DNA of 64,000 bases, taken from positions 57,031 to 121,030 of the forward strand of contig JAJGQC010000663.1 of NCBI GenBank assembly GCA_021014325.1, written 5' to 3'. Position numbers and translations under genes: made by a program. How positions within the stretch are numbered: position 1 is the first letter of the stretch; the number at the start of each line of letters is the position of its first letter. The stretch comes from Plazaster borealis (Eukaryota > Echinodermata > Asteroidea > Forcipulatida > Labidiasteridae). The notes under the pieces are model-generated. The model worked only from the letters and a program-made list of their open reading frames with translations. It did not search any database and was not told the origin of the DNA. Shown piece after piece: positions 23,331-38,110 of the stretch.

Positions 23331-26300
23331 TTCACCCATGCCAGCATGGTCAAATTTTCAGGTTTTGGTCAAAATTTTCTTTTTTGATTTTATGGTTTCA
23401 AATGGTACAGAACGGACTGCTGAAGACATTTTGTCTGTGCGGACCCAGTAAATAAGCCATATTTTGAGATATCTTGAGAGTTTTGAGGAGTTTGAATTTT
23501 GGGTCCAAAATCATAAAAATTCACCATGCCGGCATGGTCAAATTTTCAGATTTTGGTCGTGAGTTTGATTTTTGATTTTATGGTTTCAAATGATACAGGA
23601 CGGACTGCTGAAGACATTTTATCTGTACGGACTCAGTAAATAAGACATAGTTTAGATATCTTGAGAGTTTTAGGAGTTTGAATTTTGGGTCCAAAATCAT
23701 AAAAATTCACCATGCCGGCATGGTCAAATTTTCAGATTTTGGTCGAAATTTTGATTTTTGATTTCATGGTTTCAAATGATACAGGACGGACTGCTGAAGA
23801 CATTTTATCTGTGCGGACTCAGTAAATAAGCCATAGTTTGAGATATCTTGAGAGTTTTCGGAGTTTGAATTTTGGGTCCCAAATCATAAAAATTCACCAT
23901 GCCGGCATGGTCAAATTTTCAGATTTTGGTCAAAATTTTTGTTTTGATTTTATGGTTTCAAATGATACAGAACGGACTGCTGCAGACATTTTATCTGTGC
24001 GGACTCAGTAAATAGGCCATAGTTTGAGATATCTTGAGAGTTTTAGGAGTTTGAATTTTGGGTCCAAAATCATAAAAATTCACCATGCCGGCATGGTCAA
24101 ATTTTCAGATTTTGGTCAAAATTTTTCTCTTGATTTTATGGTATCAAATGATACAGGACGGACTGCTGAAGACATTTTGTTAGTGCGGACTCAGTAAATA
24201 AGCCATATTTTGAGATATCTTGAGAGTTTTAGGAGTTTGAATTTTGGGTCCAAAATCATAAAAATTCACCATGCCGGCATGGTCAAATTTTCAGGTTTTG
24301 GTCAAAATTTTCTTTTTTGATTTTATGGTTTCAAATGATACAGAACGGACTGCTGAAGACATTTTGTCTGTGCGGACCCAGTAAATAAGCCATATTTTGA
24401 GATATCTTGAGAGTTTTAGGAGTTTGAATTTTGGGTCCAAAATCATAAAAATTTACCATGCCGGCATGGTCAAATTTTCAGATTTTGGTCAAAACTTTAA
24501 TTTTTGATTTTATGGTTTCAAATGATACAGAACGGACTGCTGAAGACATTTTGTTAGTGCGGACTCAGTAAATAAGCCATATTTTGAGATATCTTGAGAG
24601 TTTTAGGAGTTTGAATTTTGGGTCCAAAATCATAAAAATTCACCCATGCCAGCATGGTCAAATTTTCAGGTTTTGGTCAAAATTTTCTTTTTTGATTTTA
24701 TGGTTTCAAATGGTACAGAACGGACTGCTGAAGACATTTTGTCTGTGCGGACCCAGTAAATAAGCCATATTTTGAGATATCTTGAGAGTTTTAGGAGTTT
24801 GAATTTTGGGTCCAAAATCATAAAAATTCACCATGCCGGCATGGTCAAATTTTCAGATTTTGGTCGTGAGTTTGATTTTTGATTTTATGGTTTGAAATGA
24901 TACAGGACGGACTGCTGAAGACATTTTATCTGTGCGGACTCAGTAAATAAATCATAGTTTAGATATCTTGAGAGTTTTAGGAGTTTGAATTTTGGGTCCA
25001 AAATCATAAAAATTCACCATGCTGGCATGGTCAAATTTTCAGATTTTGGTCGAAATTTTGGTTTTTGATTTCATGGTTTCAAATGATACGGGACGGACTG
25101 CTGAAGACATTTTATCTGTGCGGACTCAGTAAATAAGCCATAGTTTGAGATATCTTGAGAGTTTTAGGAGTTTGAATTTTGGGTCCAAAATCATAAAAAT
25201 TCACCATGCCGGCATGGTCAAGTTTTCAGATTTTGGTCGAAATTTTGATTTTTGATTTCATGGTTTCAAATGATACAGGACGGACTGCTGAAGACATTTT
25301 ATCTGTGCGGACTCAGTAAAGAAGCCATAGTTTGAGATATCTTGAGAGTTTTAGGAGTTTGAATTTTGGGTCCAAAATCATAAAAATTCACCCATGCCGG
25401 CATGGTCAAATTTTCAGGTTTTGGTCAAAATTTTCTTTTTTGATTTTATGGTTTCAAATGATACAGAACGGACTGCTGAAGACATTTTGTCTGTGCGGAC
25501 TCCGTAAATAAATCATAGTTTGAGATATCTTGAGAGTTTTCGGAGTTTGTATTTTGGGTCCCAAATCATAAAAATTCACCATGCCGGCATGGTCAAATTT
25601 TCAGATTTTTGTCGTAATTTTGATTTTTGATTTCATGAATTCAAATGATACAGGACGGACTGCTGAAGACATTTTATCTGTGCGGACTCAGTAAATAAGC
25701 CATAGTTTGAGATATCTTGAGAGTTTTAGGAGTTTGAATTTTGGGTCCCAAATCATAAAAATTCACCATGCCGGCATGGTCAAATTTTCAGATTTTTGTC
25801 AAAATTTTTGTTTTGATTTTATGGTTTCAAATGATACAGAACGGACTGCTGAAGACATTTTATCTGTGCGGACTCAGTGAATAAGACATAGTTTGAGATA
25901 TCTTGAGAGTTTTAGGAGTTTGAATTTTGGGTCCAAAATCATAAAAATTCACCATGCCGGCATGGTCAAATTTTCAGATTTTGGTCGAAATTTTGGTTTT
26001 TGATTTCATGGTTTCAAATGATACGGGACGGACTGCTGAAGACATTTTATCTGTGCGGACTCAGTAAATAAGCCATAGTTTGAGATATCTTGAGAGTTTT
26101 AGGAATTTGAATTTTGGGTCCAAAATCATAAAAATTCACCATGCCGGCATGGTCAAATTTTCAGATTTTGGTCAAAATTTTTGTCTTGATTTTATGGTTT
26201 CAAATGATACAGAACGGACTGCTGAAGACATTTTGTCTGTGCGGACTCCGTAAATAAATCATAGTTTCAGATATCTTGAGAGTTTTAGGAGGTTGAATTT

Positions 26301-29300
26301 TGGGCCCAAAATCATAAAAATTCACCATGCCGGCATGGTCAAATTTTCAGATTTTTGTCGTAATTTTGATTTTTGATTTTATGGTTTCAAATGATACAGG
26401 ACGGACTGCTGAAGACATTTTATCTGTGCGGACTCAGTAAATAAGCCATAGTTTGAGATATCTTGAGAGTTTTAGGAGTTTGAATTTTGGGTCCCAAATC
26501 ATAAAAATTCACCATGCCGGCATGGTCAAATTTTCAGATTTTGGTCAAAATTTTCATTTTTGATTTTATGGTTTCAAATGATACAGAACGGACTGCTGAA
26601 GACATTTTGTCCTTGCGGACCCAGTAAATAAGCCATATTTTGAGATATCTTGAGAGTTTTAGGAGTTTGAATTTTGGGTCCAAAATCAAAAAAATTCACC
26701 ATGCCGGCATGGTCAAATTTTCAGATTTTGGTCAACATTTTTGTTTTGATTTTATGGTTTCAAATGATACAGAACGGACTGCTGGAGACATTTTGTCAGT
26801 GCGGACTCAGTAAATAAACCTTATTTTGAGATATCTTGAGAGTTTTAGGAGTTTGAATTTTGGGTCCAAAATCATAAAAATTCACCATGCCGGCATGGTC
26901 AAATTTTCAGGTTTTGGTCAAAATTTTCTTTTTTGATTTTATGGTTTCAAATGATACAGAACGGACTGCTGAAGACATTTTGTCCTTGCGGACCCAGTAA
27001 ATAAGCCATATTTTGAGATATCTTGAGAGTTTTAGGAGTTTGAATTTTGGGTCCAAAATCATAAAAATTCACCATGCCGACATGGTCAAATTTTCAAATT
27101 TTGGTCAAAATTTTTGTTTTGATTTTATGGTTTCAAATGATACAGAACGGACTGCTGGAGACATTTTATCTGTGCGGACTCAGTAAATAGGCCATAGTTT
27201 GAGATATCTTGAGAGTTTTAGGAGTTTGACTTTTGGGTCCAAAATCATAAAAATTCACCATGCCGGTATGGTCTAATTTTCAGATTTTGGTCAAAATTTT
27301 TGTCTTGATTTTATGGTTTCAAATGATACAGGACGGACTGCTGAAGACATTTTATCCGTGCGGACTCGGTAAATAAGCCAAAGTTTGAGATATCTTGAGA
27401 GTTTTAGGAGTTTGAATTTTGGGTCCAAAATCATAAAAATTCACCATGCCGGCATGGTCAAATTTTCAGACTTTGGCCGAAATTTTGGTTTTTGATTTCA
27501 TGGTTTCAAATGATACAGGACGGACTGCTGAAGACATTTTATCTGTGCGGACTCAGTAAATAAGCCATAGTTTGAGATATCTTGAGAGTTTTAGGAGTTT
27601 GAATTTTGGGTCCAAAATCATAAAAATTCACCATGCCGGCATGGTCAAATTTTCAGATTTTGGTCGTAATTTTGATTTTTGATTTTATGGTTTCAAATGA
27701 TACAGGACGGACTGCTGAAGACATTTTATCTGTGTCCGGACTCAGTAAATAAGCCATAGTTTGAGAGATCTTGAGAGTTTTAGGAGTTTGAACTTTTGGT
27801 GCAAAATCATAAAAATTCACCATGCCGGCATGGTCAAATTTTCAGGTTTTGGTCAAATTTTTCATTTTTGATTTTATGGTTTCAAATGATACAGAACGGA
27901 CTGCTGAAGACATTTTGTCGGTGCGGACCCAGTAAATAAGCCATATTTTAAGATATCTTGAGAGTTTTAGGAGTTTGAATTTTGGGTCCAAAATCATAAA
28001 AATTCACCATGCCGGCATGGTCAAATTTTCAGATTTTGGTCAAAATTTTTGTTTTGATTTTATGGTTTCAAATGATACAGAACGGACGGCTTGAGACATT
28101 TTATCTGTGCGGACTCAGTAAATAGGCCATCGTTTGAGATATCTTGAGAGTTTTCGGAGTTTGAATTTTGGGTCCAAAATCATAAAAATTCACCATGCCG
28201 GCATGGTCAACTTTTCAGATTTTGGTCAAAATTTTTGTTTTGATTTTATGGTTTCAAATGATACAGAACGGACTGCTGAAGACATTTTGTCTGTGCGGAC
28301 CCAGTAAAGAAGCCATATTTTGTGATATCTTGAGAGTTTTAGGAGTTTGAACTTTGGGTCCAAAATCATAAAAATTCACCATGCCGGCATGGTCAAATTT
28401 TCAGATTTTGGTCAAAATTTTTCTTTTGATTTCATGGTTTCAAATGATACAGGACGGACTGCTGAAGACATTTTATCTGTGCGGACTCAGTAAATAAGCC
28501 ATAGTTTGAGATATCTTGAGAGTTTTAGGAGTTTGAATTTTGGGTCCCAAATCATAAAAATTCACCATGCCGGCATGGTCAAATTTTCAGATTTTGGTCG
28601 AATATTTGATTTTTGATTTCATGGTTTCAAATGATACAGAACGGACGGCTGGAGACATTTTATCTGTGCGGACTCAGTAAATAGGCCATAGTTTGAGATA
28701 TCTTGAGAGTTTTCGGAGTTTGAATTTTGGGTCCAAAATCATAAAAATTCACCATGCCGGCATGGTCAAATTTTCAGATTTTGGTCGAATATTTGATTTT
28801 TGATTTCATGGTTTCAAATGATACAGGACGGACTGCTGAAGACATTTTATCTGTGCGGACTCAGTAAATAAGCCATAGTTTGAGATATCTTGAGAGTTTT
28901 AGGAGTTTGAATTTTGGGTCCCAAATCATAAAAATTCACCATGCCGGCATGGTCAAATTTTCAGATTTTGGTCGAATATTTGATTTTTGATTTCATGGTT
29001 TCAAATGATACAGGACGGACTGCTGAAGACATTTTATCTGTGCGGACTCAGTAAATAAGCCATAGTTTGAGATATCTTGAGAGTTTTCGGAGTTTGAATT
29101 TTGGGTCCAAAATCATAAAAATTCACCATGCCGGCATGGTCAAATTTTCAGATTTTGGTCAAAATTTTCATTTTTGATTTTATGGTTTCAAATGATACAG
29201 AACGGACTGCTGAAGACATTTTGTCTGTGCGGACTCAGTAAATAAGCCATATTGAGATATCTTGAGAGTTTTAGGAGTTTGAATTTTGGGTCCAAAATCA

Positions 29301-31516
29301 TAAAAATTCACCATGCCGGCATGGTCAAATTTTCAGATTTTGGTCAAAATTTTTGTTTTGATTTAATGGTTTCAAATGATACAGAACGGACTGCTGAAGA
29401 CATTTTATCTGTGCGGACTCAGTAAATAAGACATAGTTTGAGATATCTTGAGAGTTTTTGGAGTTTGAATTTTGGGTCCAAAATCATAAAAATTCACCAT
29501 GCCGGCATGGTCAAGTTTTCAGATTTTGGTCGAAATTTTGATTTTTGATTTCATGGTTTCAAATGATACAGGACGGACTGCTGAAGACATTTTATCTGTG
29601 CGGACTCAGTAAATAAGCCATAGTTTGAGATATCTTGAGAGTTTTAGGAATTTGAATTTTGGGTCCAAAATCATAAAAATTCACCATGCCGGCATGGTCA
29701 AATTTTCAGATTTTGGTCAAAATTTTTGTTTTGATTTTATGGTTTCAAATGATACAGAACGGACTGCTGAAGACATTTTGTCTGTGCGGACTCAGTGAAT
29801 AAGACATAGTTTGAGATATCTTGAGAGTTTTAGGAGTTTGAATTTTGGGTCCAAAATCATAAAAATTCACCATGCCGGCATGGTCACATTTTCAGATTTT
29901 GGTCAAAATTTTGTTTTTTGATTTCATGGTTTCAAATGATACGGGACGGACTGGTGAAGACATTTTATCTGTGCGGACTCAGTAAATAAGCCATAGTTTG
30001 AGATATCTTGAGAGTTTTAGGAGTTTGAATTTTGGGTCCAAAATCATAAAAATTCACCATGCCGGCATGGTCAAGTTTTCAGATTTTGGTCGAAATTTTG
30101 ATTTTTGATTTCATGGTTTCAAATGATACAGAACGGACTGCTGAAGACATTTTGTCTGTGCGGACCCAGTAAATAAGCCATATTTTGAGATATCTTGAGA
30201 GTTTTAGGAGTTTGTATTTTGGGTCCCAAATCATAAAAATTCACCATGCCGGCATGGTCAAATTTTCAGATTTTGGTCGAAATTTTGGTTTTTGATTTCA
30301 TGGTTTCAAATGATACGGGACGGACTGCTGAAGACATTTTATCTGTGCAGACTCAGTAAATAAGCCATATTTTGAGATATCTTGAGAGTTTTAGGAGTTT
30401 GAATTTTGGGTCCAAAATCATAAAAATTCACCCATGCCGGCATGGTCAAATTTTCAGGTTTTGGTCAAAATTTTCTTTTTTGATTTTATGGTTTCAAATG
30501 ATACAGAACGGACTGCTGAAGACATTTTGTCTGTGCTGACTCCGTAAATAAATCATAGTTTGAGATATCTTGAGAGTTTTAGGAGTTTGTATTTTGGGTC
30601 CCAAATCATAAAAATTCACCATGCCGGCATGGTCAAATTTTCAGATTTTGGTCGTAATTTTGATTTTTGATTTTATGGTTTCAAATGATACAGGACGGAC
30701 TGCTGAAGACATTTTATCTGTGCGGACTCAGTAAATAAGCCATAGTTTGAGATATCTTGAGAGTTTTAGGAGTTTGAATTTTGGGTCCAAAATCATAAAA
30801 ATTCACCCATGCCGGCATGGTCAAATTTTCAGGTTTTGGTCAAAATTTTTGTTTTGATTTTATGGTTTCAAATGGTACAGAACGGACTGCTGAAGACATT
30901 TTGTCAGTGCGGACCCAGTAAATAAGCCATATTTTGAGATATCTTGAGAGTTTTAGGAGTTTGTATTTTGGGTCCCAAATCATAAAAATTCACCATGCCG
31001 GCATGGTCAAATTTTCAGATTTTGGTCAAAATTTTCTTTTTTGATTTTATGGTTTCAAATGATACAGAACGGACTGCTGAAGACATTTTGTCTGTGCGGA
31101 CTCTGTAAATAAATCATAGTTTGAGATATCTTGAGAGTTTTAGGAGTTTGTATTTTGGGTCCCAAATCATAAAAATTCACCATGCCGGCATGGTCAAATT
31201 TTCAGATTTTTGTCGTAATTTTTGTTTTGATTTTATGGTTTCAAATGATACAGAACAGACTGCTGAAGACATTTTGTCAGTGCGTACTCAGTAAATAAGC
31301 CATATTTTGAGATATCTTGAGAGTTTTAGGAGTTTGAATTTTGGGTCCAAAATCATAAAAATTCACCCATGCCGGCATGGTCAAATTTTCAGGTTTTGGT
31401 CAAAATTTTCTTTTTTGATTTTATGGTTTCAAATGATACAGAATGGACTGCTGAAGACATTTTGTCTGTGCGGACTCCGTAAATAAATCATAGTTTGAGA
31501 TATCTTGAGAGTTTTA

Positions 31517-32341
31517 TGCAGGCGTTAATTTGAAGCGTGGACCCACCCTCCTCAGAGGTCGCAAAATATCGACGCCGTTTCGATGCCGAAGCCTGAGGTC
31601 AATAATTTGTTGTTATAGTGAAGCCGTAACTATCTTTTTTAATAATTGAGTGAAGCGTTACCTATAAAGTTGATGAAAAGGGTGAAGCGTTGACGAGCCT
31701 TATTTGTGTTTGGTGATGTGACATCGAATCCACGACATCCGTCGCGCCGAAAGTATGTCGAAGCCGTGGCGTTTCAAACAACTGTAATTGTGATGCAGTC
31801 TTTGAAGATGGCCTGTTTTGAAATTCGCGCAAGCCAACTTGGAATTTGCGTGCGCGCAATTTTTGAACTGAAGTTTGCCCACACAAATACAAACATTCTA
31901 ACATCGCGCGCCGCACCACCTTGCAAACTGTATCCTGTGGTGCGTTCCACTTGCGCAAACGTTGCGAAGTTTGCGCACGTTTGCTACCAATCTCATTTCG
32001 AGTGGAACAAGCTGTGCGCCGCCAACGTTGGCGAAAGTTAGCAACAAGGCGAACTAGACTGGTCCCCTGTCCTTATCAGCAAGGAAAGACGTCAGATGTT
32101 CAGGCTATGCAGACATGGCAGATGGCCAATATGGTGAAACAGTGGTGAAGCGTCAGACCTGGCAAAAACTGAAAAAGTGAAGCTTCACCTATGGAAATAA
32201 TTCAAAGGGTGAAGCTTGGACTAACACATTTGCTGATAGAGTGAAGTGGTGGTGAAATCCTGACCTCATACATAATTGGCTCAGGTGAAGAAAGGTGATG
32301 ACGTGAGGAGGGTGGGTTCAGGCTTCAAATTGACGCCTGCA
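31517..32341. mobile_element. 825 bp TIR element inserted in the satellite, TTA target duplication
   Basis: The left end TGCAGGCGTTAATTTGAAGC and the right end (read inverted) TGCAGGCGTCAATTTGAAGC start terminal inverted repeats of about 38 bp with a few mismatches. The host monomer GAGTTTTAGGAG is split so that TTA is present on both sides (31514-31516 and 32342-32344). A TTA/TWA duplication is typical of PIF/Harbinger elements, so this is probably a non-autonomous Harbinger-like MITE. GTGAAGC words in the same orientation lie at 31619, 31650, 31682, 32145, 32177 and 32209, and a weaker one at 32241. No transposase ORF is present; small ORFs at 31.66-32.15 kb look like chance. Confidence 0.85.
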
Positions 32342-33199
32342 TTAGGAGTTTGTATTTTGGGTCCCAAATCATAAAAATTCACCATGCCGGCATGGTCAAA
32401 TTTTCAGATTTTGGTCGAAATTTTGGTTTTTGATTTCATGGTTTCAAATGATACGGGACGGACTGCTGAAGACATTTTATCTGTGCAGACTCAGTAAATA
32501 AGCCATAGTTTGAGATATCTTGAGAGTTTTAGGAGTTTGAATTTTGGGTCCAAAATCATAAAAATTCACCATGCCGGCATGGTCAAGTTTTCAGATTTTG
32601 GTCGAAATTTTGATTTTTGATTTCATGGTTTCAAATGATAGAGGACGGACTGCTGAAGACATTTTATCTGTGCGGACTCAGTAAATAAGCCATAGTTTGA
32701 GATATCTTGAGAGTTTTAGGAGTTTGAATTTTGGGTCCAAAATCATAAAAATTCACCATGCCGGCATGGTCAAATTTTCAGATTTTGGTCAAAATTTTTG
32801 TTTTGATTTTATGGTTTCAAATGATACAGAACGGACTGCTGAAGACATTTTATCTGTGCGGACTCAGTGAATAAGACATAGTTTGAGATATCTTGAGAGT
32901 TTTAGGAGTTTGAATTTTGGGTCCAAAATCATAAAAATTCACCATGCCGGCATGGTCAAATTTTCAAATTTTGGTCAAAATTTTTGTTTTGATTTTATGG
33001 TTTCAAATGATACAGAACGGACTGCTGAAGACATTTTATCTGTGCGGACTCAGTGAATAAGACATAGTTTAGATATCTTGAGAGTTTTTGGAGTTTGAAT
33101 TTTGGGTCCAAAATCATAAAAATTCACCATGCCGGCATGGTCAAATTTTCAGATTTTGGTCAAAATTTTTGTTTTGATTTTATGGTTTCAAATGATACA

Positions 33200-36100
33200 G
33201 AACGGACTTTTGAAGACATTTTATCTGTGCGGACTCAGTAAATAAGACATAGTTTAGATATCTTGAGAGTTTTAGGAGTTTGAATTTTGGGTCCAAAATC
33301 AATAAAATTCACCATGCCGGCATGGTCAAATTTTCAGACTTTGGTTGAAATTTTGATTTTTGATTTCATGGTTTCAAATGATACAGGACGGACTGCTGAA
33401 GACATTTCATCTGTGCGGACTCAGTAAATAAGCCATAGTTTGAGATACCTTGAGAGTTTTAGGAGTTTGAATTTTGGGTCCAAAATCAAAAAAATTCACC
33501 ATGCCGGCATGGTCAAATTTTCAGATTTTGGTTGTAATTTTGATTTTTGATTTTATGGTTTCAAATGATACAGGACGGACTGCTGAAGACATTTTATCTG
33601 TGCGGACTCAATAAATAAGCCATAGTTTGAGATAACTTGAGAGTTTTAGGAGTTTGAATTTTGGGTCCAAAATCATAAAAATTCACCATGCCGGCATGGT
33701 CAAATTTTCAGATTTTGGTCGAAATTTTGATTTTTGATTTCATGGTTTCAAATGATACAGGACGGACTGCTGAAGACATTTTATCTGTGCCGACTCAGTA
33801 AATAAGCCATAGTTTGAGATATCTTGAGAGTTTTCGGAGTTTGAATTTTGGGTCCAAAATCATAAAAATTCACCATGCCAGCATGGTCAAATTTTCAGAT
33901 TTTGGTCAAAATTTTCATTTTTGATTTTATCGTTTCAAATGATACAGAACGGACTGCTGAAGACATTTTGTCTGTGCGGACCCAGTAAATAAGCCATATT
34001 TTGAGATATCTTGAGAGTTTTAGGAGTTTGAATTTTGGGTCCAAAATCATAAAAATTCACCATGCCGGCATGGTCAAATTTTCAGATTTTGGTCGTAATT
34101 TTGATTTTTGATTTTATGGTTTCAAATGATACAGGACGGACTGCTGAAGACATTTTATCTGTGCGGACTCAGTAAATAAGCCATAGTTTGAGATATCTTG
34201 AGAGTTTTAGGAGTTTGAATTTTGGTGCAAAATCATGGTCAAATTTTCAGGTTTTGGTCAAATTTTTCATTTTTGATTTTATGAGTTCAAATGATACAGA
34301 ACGGACTGCTGAAGACATTTTGTCCTTGCGGACCCATTAAATGAGCCATATTTTGAGATATCTTGAGAGTTTTAGGAGTTTGAATTTTGGATCCAAAATC
34401 ATAAAAATTCACCATGCCGGCAGGGTCAAATTTTCAGATTTTGGTCAAAATTTTTGTTTTGATTTTATGGTTTCAAATGATACAGAACGGACTGCTGGAG
34501 ACATTTTATCTGTGCGGACTCAGTAAATAGGCCATAGTTTGAGATATCTTGAGAGTTTTAGGAGTTTGAATTTTGGGCCCAAAATCATAAAAATTCACCA
34601 TGCCGGCATGGTCAAATTTTCAGATTTTGGTCAAAGTTTTTGTTTTGATTTTATGGTTTCAAATGATACAGAACGGACTGCTGAAGACATTTTATCTGTG
34701 CGGACTCAGTAAATAAGACATGGTTTAGATATCTTGAGAGTTTTAGGAGTTTGAATTTTGGGTCCAAAATCAATAAAATTCACCATGCCGGCATGGTCAA
34801 ATTTTCAGACTTTGGTCGAAATTTTGATTTTTGATTTCATGGTTTCAAATGATACAGGACGGACTGCTGAAGACATTTTATCTGTGCGGACTCAGTAAAT
34901 AAGCCATAGTTTGAGATATCTTGAGAGTTTTAGGAGTTTGAATTTTGGGTCCAAAATCAAAAAAATTCACCATGCCGGCATGGTCAAATTTTCAGATTTT
35001 GGTCGTAATTTTGATTTTTGATTTTATGGTTTCAAATGATACAGGACGGACTGCTGAAGACATTTTATCTGTGCGGACTCAGTAAATAAGCCATAGTTTG
35101 AGATAACTTGAGAGTTTTAGGAGTTTGAATTTTGGGTCCAAAATCATAAAAATTCACCATGCCGGCATGGTCAAATTTTCAGATTTTGGTCGAAATTTTG
35201 ATTTTTGATTTCATGGTTTCAAATGATACAGGACGGACTGCTGAAGACATTTTATCTGTGCGGACTCAGTAAATAAGCCATTGTTTGAGATATCTTGAGA
35301 GTTTTCGGAGTTTGAATTTTGGGTCCAAAATCATAAAAATTCACCATGCCGGCATGGTCAAATTTTCAGATTTTGGTCAAAATTTTAATTTTGATTTTAT
35401 CGTTTCAAATGATACAGAACGGACTGCTGAAGACATTTTGTCTGTGCGGACCCAGTAAATAAGCCATATTTTGAGATATCTTGAGAGTTTTAGGAGTTTG
35501 AATTTTGGGTCCAAAATCATAAAAACTCACCATGCCGGCATGGTCAAATTTTCAGATTTTGGTCGTAATTTTGATTTTTGATTTTATGGTTTCAAATGAT
35601 ACAGGACGGACTGCTGAAGACATTTTATCCGTGCGGACTCATTAAATAAGCCATAGTTTGAGATATCTTGAGAGTTTTAGGAGTTTGAATTTTTGGTGCA
35701 AAATCATAAAAATTCACCATGCCGGCATGGTCAAATTTTCAGGTTTTGGTCAAATTTTTCATTTTTGATTTTATGAGTTCAAATGATACAGAACGGACTG
35801 CTGAAGACATTTTGTCCTTGCGAACCTAGTAAATAAGCCATATTTTGAGATATCTTGAGAGTTTTAGGAGTTTGAATTTTGGGTCCAAAATCATAAAAAT
35901 TCACCATGCCGGCATGGTCAAATTTTCAGATTTTGGTCGTAATTTTGATTTTTGATTTTATGGTTTCAAATGATACAGAACGGACTGCTGAAGACATTTT
36001 ATCTGTGCGGACTCAGTAAATAAGCCATAGTTTGAGATATCTTGAGAGTTTTAGGAGTTTGAATTTTTGGTGCAAAATCATAAAAATTCACCATGCCGGC

Positions 36101-38110
36101 ATGGTCAAATTTTCAGATTTTGGTCAAATTTTTCATTTTTGATTTTATGGTTTCAAATGATACAGGATGGATTGCTGGAGACATTTTATCTGTGCGGACT
36201 CAGTAAATAGGCCATAGTTTGAGATATCTTGAGAGTTTTAGGAGTTTGAATTTTGGGTCCAAAATCATAAAAATTCACCATGCCGGCATGGTCAAATTTT
36301 CAGATTTTGGTCGTAATTTTGATTTTTGATTTTATGGTTTCAAATGATACAGAACGGACTGCTGAAGACATTTTATCTGTGCGGACTCAGTAAATAAGAC
36401 ATAGTTTGAGATATCTTGAGAGTTTTAGGAGTTTGAATTTTGGGTCCAAAATCATAAAAATTCACCATGCCGGCATGGTCAAATTTTCAGATTTTGGTCA
36501 AAATTTTTGTTTTGATTTTATGGTTTCAAATGATACAGAACGGACTTTTGAAGACATTTTATCTGTGCGGACTCAGTAAATAAGACATAGTTTAGATATC
36601 TTGAGAGTTTTAGGAGTTTGAATTTTGGGTCCAAAATCAATAAAATTCACCATGCCGGCATGGTCAAATTTTCAGACTTTGGTTGAAATTTTGATTTTTG
36701 ATTTTATGGTTTCAAATGATACAGGACGGACTGCTGAAGACATTTCATCTGTGCGGACTCAGTAAATAAGCCATAGTTTGAGATACCTTGAGAGTTTTAG
36801 AAGTTTGAATTTTGGGTCCAAAATCAAAAAAATTCACCATGCCGGCATGGTCAAATTTTCAGATTTTGGTTGTAATTTTGATTTTTGATTTTATGGTTTC
36901 AAATGATACAGGACGGACTGCTGAAAACATTTTATCTGTGCGGACTCAGTAAATAAGCCATAGTTTGAGATAACTTGAGAGTTTTAGGAGTTTGAATTTT
37001 GGGTCCAAAATCATAAAAATTCACCATGCCGGCATGGTCAAATTTTCAGATTTTGGTCGAAATTTTGATTTTTGATTTCATGGTTTCAAATGATACAGGA
37101 CGGACTGCTGAAGACATTTTATCTGTGCGGACTCAGTAAATAAGCCATAGTTTGAGATATCTTGAGAGTTTTCGGAGTTTGAATTTTGGGTCCAAAATCA
37201 TAAAAATTCACCATGCCGGCATGGTCAAATTTTCAGATTTTGGTCAAAATTTTCATTTTTGATTTTATCATTTCAAATGATACAGAACGGACTGCTGAAG
37301 ACATTTTGTCTGTGCGGACCCAGTAAATAAGCCATATTTTGAGATATCTTGAGAGTTTTCGGAGTTTGAATTTTGGGTCCAAAATCATAAAAATTCACCA
37401 TGCCGGCATGGTCAAATTTTCAGATTTTGGTCGTAATTTTGATTTTTGATTTTATGGTTTCAAATGATACAGGACGGACTGCTGAAGACATTTTATCTGT
37501 GCGGACTCGGTAAATAAGCCATAGTTTGAGATATCTTGAGAGTTTTAGGAGTTTGAATTTTTGGTGCAAAATCATGGTCAAATTTTCAGGTTTTGGTCAA
37601 ATTTTTCATTTTTGATTTTATGAGTTCAAATGATACAGAACGGACTGCTGAAGACATTTTGTCCTTGCGGACCCATTAAATAAGCCATATTTTGAGATAT
37701 CTTGAGAGTTTTAGGAGTTTGAATTTTGGGTCCAAAATCATAAAAATTCACCATGCCGGCAGGGTCAAATTTTCAGATTTTGGTCAAAATTTTTGTTTTG
37801 ATTTTATGGTTTCAAATGATACAGAACGGACTGCTGGAGACATTTTATCTGTGCGGACTCAGTAAATAGGCCATAGTTTGAGATATCTTGAGAGTTTTAG
37901 GAGTTTGAATTTTGGGTCCAAAATCATAAAAATTCACCATGCCGGCATGGTCAAATTTTCAGATTTTGGTCAAAATTTTTGTTTTTATTTTATGGTTTCA
38001 AATGATACAGAACGGACTGCTGAAGACATTTTATCTGTGCGGACTCAGTAAATAAGACATGGTTTAGATATCTTGAGAGTTTTAGGAGTTTGAATTTTGG
38101 GCCCAAAATC
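33200..38110 (+). repeat. satellite higher-order repeat, 18-mer of about 3.34 kb
   Basis: Rare variants are paired at about 3.34 kb. GAAGACATTTCATCTG near 33400 pairs with one near 36740. GAGATACCTTGAGAG near 33443 pairs with 36782. A 21 bp deletion that leaves GCAAAATCATGGTCAAATTT near 34227 pairs with 37565. AAGACATGGTTTAGATATC near 34716 pairs with 38055. A second pair, TGCGAACCTAGTAAATAAG near 35820 and 38784, is about 2.96 kb apart (16 monomers). Confidence 0.85.

Noticed and set aside
31662..32148. Overlapping ORFs of 60-111 codons inside the Harbinger-like element
   Set aside because: They overlap on both strands and show no transposase motif; the region is simply poor in stops.
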